In this document: in pieces, positions 59,497-64,000 of the stretch
Layout: each line of letters starts with the position of its first letter
Position numbering within the stretch: the first letter of the stretch is position 1
Origin: Sipunculus nudus
Taxonomy: Eukaryota; Annelida; Sipuncula; Golfingiida; Sipunculidae
Direction: 5' to 3'
Assembly: GCA_026874595.1 (NCBI GenBank)
Contig: CM049321.1
Coordinates: 19,004,979-19,068,978 of the forward strand
DNA: 64,000 nt
Made by a program: the position numbers and the translations under genes
The notes under the pieces: model-generated
Told to the model about the DNA's origin: nothing
Seen by the model: the letters and a program-made list of their open reading frames with translations, nothing else
Databases searched by the model: none

Positions 59497-59710
59497 GGGG
59501 TGTTTCCATGTATTCTTCATCGTATTTGCGAATGTGCGTGTATATGTGAAAATCGTCACAGGAGCGTCGTTTTTCACGCATGGGATCTGCGTGCACGCAG
59601 GGATTCGGGCTAAAATCACGTCACACTTTTTTTTGTAGAAGGTCTGCTCGATACCATTGTACACAAACATACGTCTGCCAGTCTGCATACACGCGCATAT
59701 GGAAACAACC
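59497..59710. mobile_element. Possible MITE with GGNTGTTTCCAT ends
   Basis: GGGGTGTTTCCATGTA (59497) is inverted imperfectly by CGCATATGGAAACAACC at the right (to 59710). The ends resemble those of the element at 47656-47983 (TTTCCATGT core). Confidence 0.35.
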
Positions 59711-60697
59711 TTTACAATTACACAATTAGAAATAAATCAGGATTTATAACACCATACAACATCATTTTGATGTTATTCATTATAAATATAATACAAATAA
59801 TCATGATTTAAAAACACACATTAAAGGTGTTGAAGTTAAGGGACATAATCAGAAGCTATATTATGAGTGTTCTTTCACACAATCAATTCAGTTTTGCTTT
59901 TTACAAAAGTTTCGGGCCTACACCATCCCAGCACACAGCCTCAGTCTCAGTCTACGGTTGTTTGATAACTTTATATGACTCCGCGTGTTTGTAAACACAG
60001 TCCGTGTGATTCTGTTTACCATGACAAGGCTGTATAACCGGAAGTCTGAATGTGAGGCGCAAACGTGATGTTTCAGCCAGTGGGAACATGTATTCATTTT
60101 TTAGGCCAAGTCAGTCAGGGCATTTCTTAGTGTACACATGTTGTGGCCCGGCGATGCATATGCTGTGTTTATGTTTACACCTTTGGTCCACTGTTTTGAA
60201 TAATTTCAAGGGAAAATTTTGGCAAGTACAGATTTATTTTAAAGAGAAAAATCTTTTTTTCGTGTTCATTCAACATGATTTATAGGTGATTGGGCCCCTT
60301 TAAAGAATGTTTAACCAAATCGCTTTTGGTCTATCATCATGGAATGCCTATTTTTTTCTAAATATGCAATTTATTGTCATGAGCTTTTCTAACTTTCGTA
60401 CATTTTAAGAAATCCTATAGCAGAGCACACATCGTAAATGTTAGAGCTTTACAAATCTCGCTTAATATACCTGCTAGCCATTTAGGGAAACCATTCTTTT
60501 GATCACCATGAACGCCGGACACGAACCCGTGTTGAGAATGACTGGAAATAGCTGTTTGCACAAGTAAACCCAGCAATGCCTTCTTCTGCCGTTTGCAATC
60601 TCGTATAGTTCCGTATTGTTTGCCTACAGATGGTCTTTTTGGATTACGATTGGCGGATATTTAAAAATTAACAAAAATGCTTTATTTCTTTGCCGTG
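59711..60697. other. Non-coding region
   Basis: No supported gene, RNA or repeat is seen, apart from short homopolymers. Confidence 0.4.
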
Positions 60698-62762
60698 TTT
60701 TTAGCTCAGCTGACTTTCAGTCATGCTGGGCTATAGCGATGGGTCTTTGTCCGTCGTCCTTCCGTCTGTCCGTCCGTCTGTCCGTCCGGCCGGCCGTCCG
60801 TCCGTTAGCAGGGCACAAATCGTAACCGTAGGGGCTAGGGCCATGAACCCTATGCAGTCTTAGAGGTTATAAAAGATCTCCTTGCAAACCTGAAATTAGG
60901 TCACTGCGACCTATATTCTCGAAGATATGGGGTGTGTTTGCACCCCCCAGAAATAACTCTTTGAGACAAAATTTTCATCCCAAACCTTCCATCTTTCACA
61001 TACAGCTCACCTACCAACGGGGGAAGAACAATAATTATTTTGAGGTCAAAAGGTCAAAAGTCAAGGTCACAGGAGCCTCTTCTTTGAAAAGCCTGTGGAT
61101 GCATTTTAAGCCAACCCTTTCATCCCAATTCTTTGATCTTTCACATATAGCTCATCTACTAAGTTGGAGAAGAATCCTATAGATTTTGAGGTCACAAGGT
61201 CAAAGGTCAGGGTCACAGGATCCACTTCTTTGAAAAGGTTGTGGACAAATTTCAAGCTAGACTTTTTATTTCAACCTTCCAGCACTGATATCGCTTCTCT
61301 GCCAACAGGGGAAAAGACCTGTTGATTTTGAGGTCAAAGGTCAACTTCACAGCACTCACTTCTTGCGTGGAGTCATTTTCAGGCAAACTTTTCAATCTGT
61401 ACCTTCCATCTGTCATATATGGCTTACCTACCAATAAAGTCTATTGATGTTGAGGTCAAAAAGTCAAAGGTCAAGGTCACAATATTTAATTGTTCTAAAT
61501 GCTTGTGAGCATATTTCAAGTGTAACTGTTCAACCCAAACCTTCAGCCTTTCACATATGCCACATCTATGCATCACTCAGTTTGACTCAAACTTCATATT
61601 TATGGGTCTTTTTGCTTGAATAAATAACTTATTGATTTTGGGGTCAGCTGGTCAGCAGGTTAAAGGTTGCAGGTCAAAGTTATTCACCCATTGGTTGCTA
61701 AGTAATTACACCAGATTTAAGTGGTTAGTAGTTACCCATCATTTAGAAAGAATCCAGTTGATATATGGGCAAAAGGCCAAGGTCATAGGTCAGGGATGTT
61801 CACAATTACTTATTTTATAGACCATCTCCATTTTTCTTGTATATATAACCATCCCACTCCAGCTGGTACATCTCCCTGTGTGGCTGTAATTGTGAGTGAC
61901 ACTGGTGACATATGAATCCCTTTTGTATCAGCCTATTAAGTGATAAGGCTCAGTGATAAGTACCTCGTTACTTCATAACAAAAACACTGTTGTCAGAATG
62001 CTTCAGCCAGGCATTAAGACTATGAGAGTATAGTATTAAGGTTTAGCTACTGATTTATAAGATGATGGGAACATTTTGCAGTTTATTTTATGGAATCCTA
62101 GCAATAAACTTAGTTTCCTAGATATCTGAATATTTTAATATATATCACCACATATAAAAGCAAGTGTTTGTTCTCATAATATGTGGATGTGTACCTTGGA
62201 TGGCTTTTTGTTTTATTTCAAGACTCTTAGTCATGCTTTCTGCATTTCTTTTCTTTCAGGTTTGGCAGTTTACCTACCCTGCTGACCCCATTGAAAAGCA
62301 GAGTGATAATAAAAAAATATTGGACTTACACTTTTAACAATTGCATATCTATAAATTTGATATGAGGGCCTGGACATGCCTTTTGAATTATTTTGGGCAT
62401 TCATTACTTGATAATTTGCCCCAAGTTTGGTCTCTTATTGGAGAATGTGGGATATCAATGTCATACTTGTCAGAAATCCATTATGTCTGCCAGTTAGCCA
62501 CCTTAGAAATTCTTTTTTCAGTGCAGTTTCAGTAATTTTTCTTTAATGTTTGGTCCGATTTAGAGAATGTTTGTTGTCTGATTTCAGACTTGTCAGAAGT
62601 ACAATATGGCCACCAGGCAACCATCTTTTAATTCCTTTTGATCATATTATCTCAAGAACAGTTAAAGTGAATGCAGTTGGATGTATATTTATGTAATCTT
62701 GTAAAGGATTGGGTCAAATATTTCTGAATAAATATTACCATCATTTATAAAAGTGCAGTACA
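60698..62762 (+). repeat. Inverted, diverged copy of the array's AGGTCA-rich dispersed repeat
   Basis: The hairpin end AGCTCAGCTGACTTTCAG (60703) and the following GTCCGTCC-rich tract match the reverse complement of 12620-12711. Similarity continues through AGGTCA clusters (61030-61480) and the CTTTCTGCATTTCTTTTC region (62238), to the match with 7485-7716 (about 62530-62762). It lacks the 3.19 kb insertion present in L units, so it preserves the pre-insertion arrangement. Numerous substitutions and indels show that it is older than the array duplications. Confidence 0.75.
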
Positions 62763-63368
62763 GTTGGCTTGTATTGAATAAAAATTCATACAGAAGCACC
62801 TGTTCATCAATAATTCTTGCATGTATTTCCTTGGATTTTTGCTGTATATTTTGATCTTATATTTGCCCTTTGTGGTGTTCCTTTTGAGACTGACAGGTTT
62901 CAAGCAAGCTGTTAGAATAGTTCCTGATAGCTTAACAATAATGCATTTTCCTCAGACTATCAATTCACTGTGTTTTAACCAGACATAGGTGATATATATT
63001 TCTGTTGTCATAGAAAATTTTCAACAAATTGGCAAATTGGTTCTTCAAAGTTTGACTGGAAGTTGTGAATCTCAGTTCATGATGTCACAGGTCATGCTTG
63101 TTATTAGTTTCTGCAGACTGGTGGAGCCACCGGTAATTTTTATCCGCCAAAACGAAGTTTTGCAGATACTATGTTTTTGACCGGGTTCCTCCGCCGCCAC
63201 TGCATTCATTTCCAGAGAACTCCTCTGAGACTAATAGACTGATTTTTCCGAAACTTACACCAGTTATCGGGTCACATGTGAACTGGTGCCTAACCAATTT
63301 GCTTTTACCTCTGACCTTTCCTCTCTGCCCAGCATCCATTTGTGCATCTGTTTCCACACATAAACCCT
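62763..63368. other. Non-coding region leading into the tandem repeat
   Basis: The right part (63120-63368) has scattered phrases related to the following repeat (GGTGGAGCCACC, GGGAACCGTTC-like), so it may be a degenerate unit. No gene is seen. Confidence 0.4.
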
Positions 63369-64000
63369 CATATTTGGGGAACCGTTCGACCGATCAGGAA
63401 ATAAAATTTATACAAATGTAGCCCTTGGATAGCTTTATAACATACACAAAAAATGGTGGCGCCACCTGTAACCATGTTTGCACAGTGTCCATCTGTACAT
63501 CTGCCTTGGGTTAAAATCACTCATATCTCTGCAGTGAATTGATTAATTCACCTGAAATTCGGCATGTGTATACATCCTGGATAACTTTCTTGATTTTATG
63601 ACAGGTGGCGCCACCTACATTCACGTTCAAGCTGATGATATCCAAGCTCATATCTGGGGAACCGTTTGACCGATCGATCAGGAAATAAAATTTATACAAA
63701 TGTAGCCCTTGGATAGCTTTATAACATACACAAAAAATGGTGGCACCATCTGTAACCATGTTTGCACAGTGTCCATCTGTTCATCTGCCTTGGGTTAAAA
63801 TCACTCCTATCTCTGCAGTGAATTGACTAATTCACCTGAAATTCGGCATGCGTATACATCCTGGATAGCTTTCTTGATTTTATGACAGGTGGCGCCACCT
63901 ACATTCACGTTCACGCTGATCACATCAAAGTTCATATCTCGGGAACCATTTGACCGATTGGGCCAAAATGTTGCATGTGTATAGATCTCACATAGCCCTT
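63369..64000 (+). repeat. Tandem repeat of about 282 bp, running off the window
   Basis: TCATAT(T/C)TGGGGAACCGTT-type starts recur at 63369, 63649 and 63932. Each unit carries TGTAGCCCTTGGATAGC, CTGAAATTCGGCATG and a perfect palindrome AGGTGGCGCCACCT or its near variant. There are about 2.2 units, with the last cut by the window end. Confidence 0.85.

Overview
The window is AT-rich animal nuclear DNA. It has no dense ORFs, operons or ribosome-binding sites. It does have spliceosomal GT/AG signals, a eukaryotic elongator tRNA-Met gene, tRNA-derived SINEs, LTR retrotransposons, MITE-like elements and many microsatellites. The element types (a Gmr1-like Ty3/gypsy element, GACGGAC-rich dispersed repeats with a hairpin end, AGGTCA-rich repeats) fit a marine invertebrate, most likely a lophotrochozoan such as a mollusc. 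That placement is an inference.

Region 1 (1-5713, + strand) is a decayed LTR retrotransposon cut by the left window edge. Its domains run Gag (CCHC knuckle), aspartic protease, integrase, reverse transcriptase, RNase H, 3' LTR. Integrase before reverse transcriptase is the hallmark of the Gmr1-like group of Ty3/gypsy elements. Several stops and frameshifts break it.

Region 2 (4328-36086) is a 31.8 kb head-to-tail array. It starts inside the RT-RNase H region of the Gmr1-like element and ends inside the head of a tRNA-derived SINE. There are three long units (L, about 9.13 kb) and three short units (S, 1,452 bp) in the order L1-S1-L2-S2-S3-L3. S is L with two internal deletions (5,416 and 2,272 bp) and a 7-bp filler. 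Each L carries the end of pol, one LTR, two exon-like pieces of a possible host gene, a 3.19 kb inserted repeat and a block of AGGTCA-rich tandem repeats.

Region 3 (36990-45354, - strand) is a complete but dead env-bearing Ty3/gypsy provirus. It has two diverged LTRs of about 1 kb, Gag, RT, RNase H, integrase and an overlapping env-like ORF3. The env has a furin-type RRKR site and a C-terminal membrane anchor, which fits F-type (errantivirus-like) envelopes. Protease is missing, and the second integrase catalytic Asp reads as Tyr.

Region 4 (45355-64000) is gene-poor. It holds a tRNA-Met(CAT) gene, several tentative exons on both strands (the best are a first exon at 51652-51700 and a last exon at 45384-45614), a GC-palindromic MITE, fold-back repeats, a tRNA-SINE, a candidate 3.3 kb DNA transposon with 20-bp inverted ends and a repeated 16-bp internal motif (54711-58001), an inverted relative of the array's repeat sequence (60698-62762), and a tandem repeat of about 282 bp at the right edge.

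No complete host protein-coding gene is visible. The story is layered mobile-element insertion followed by local tandem amplification.
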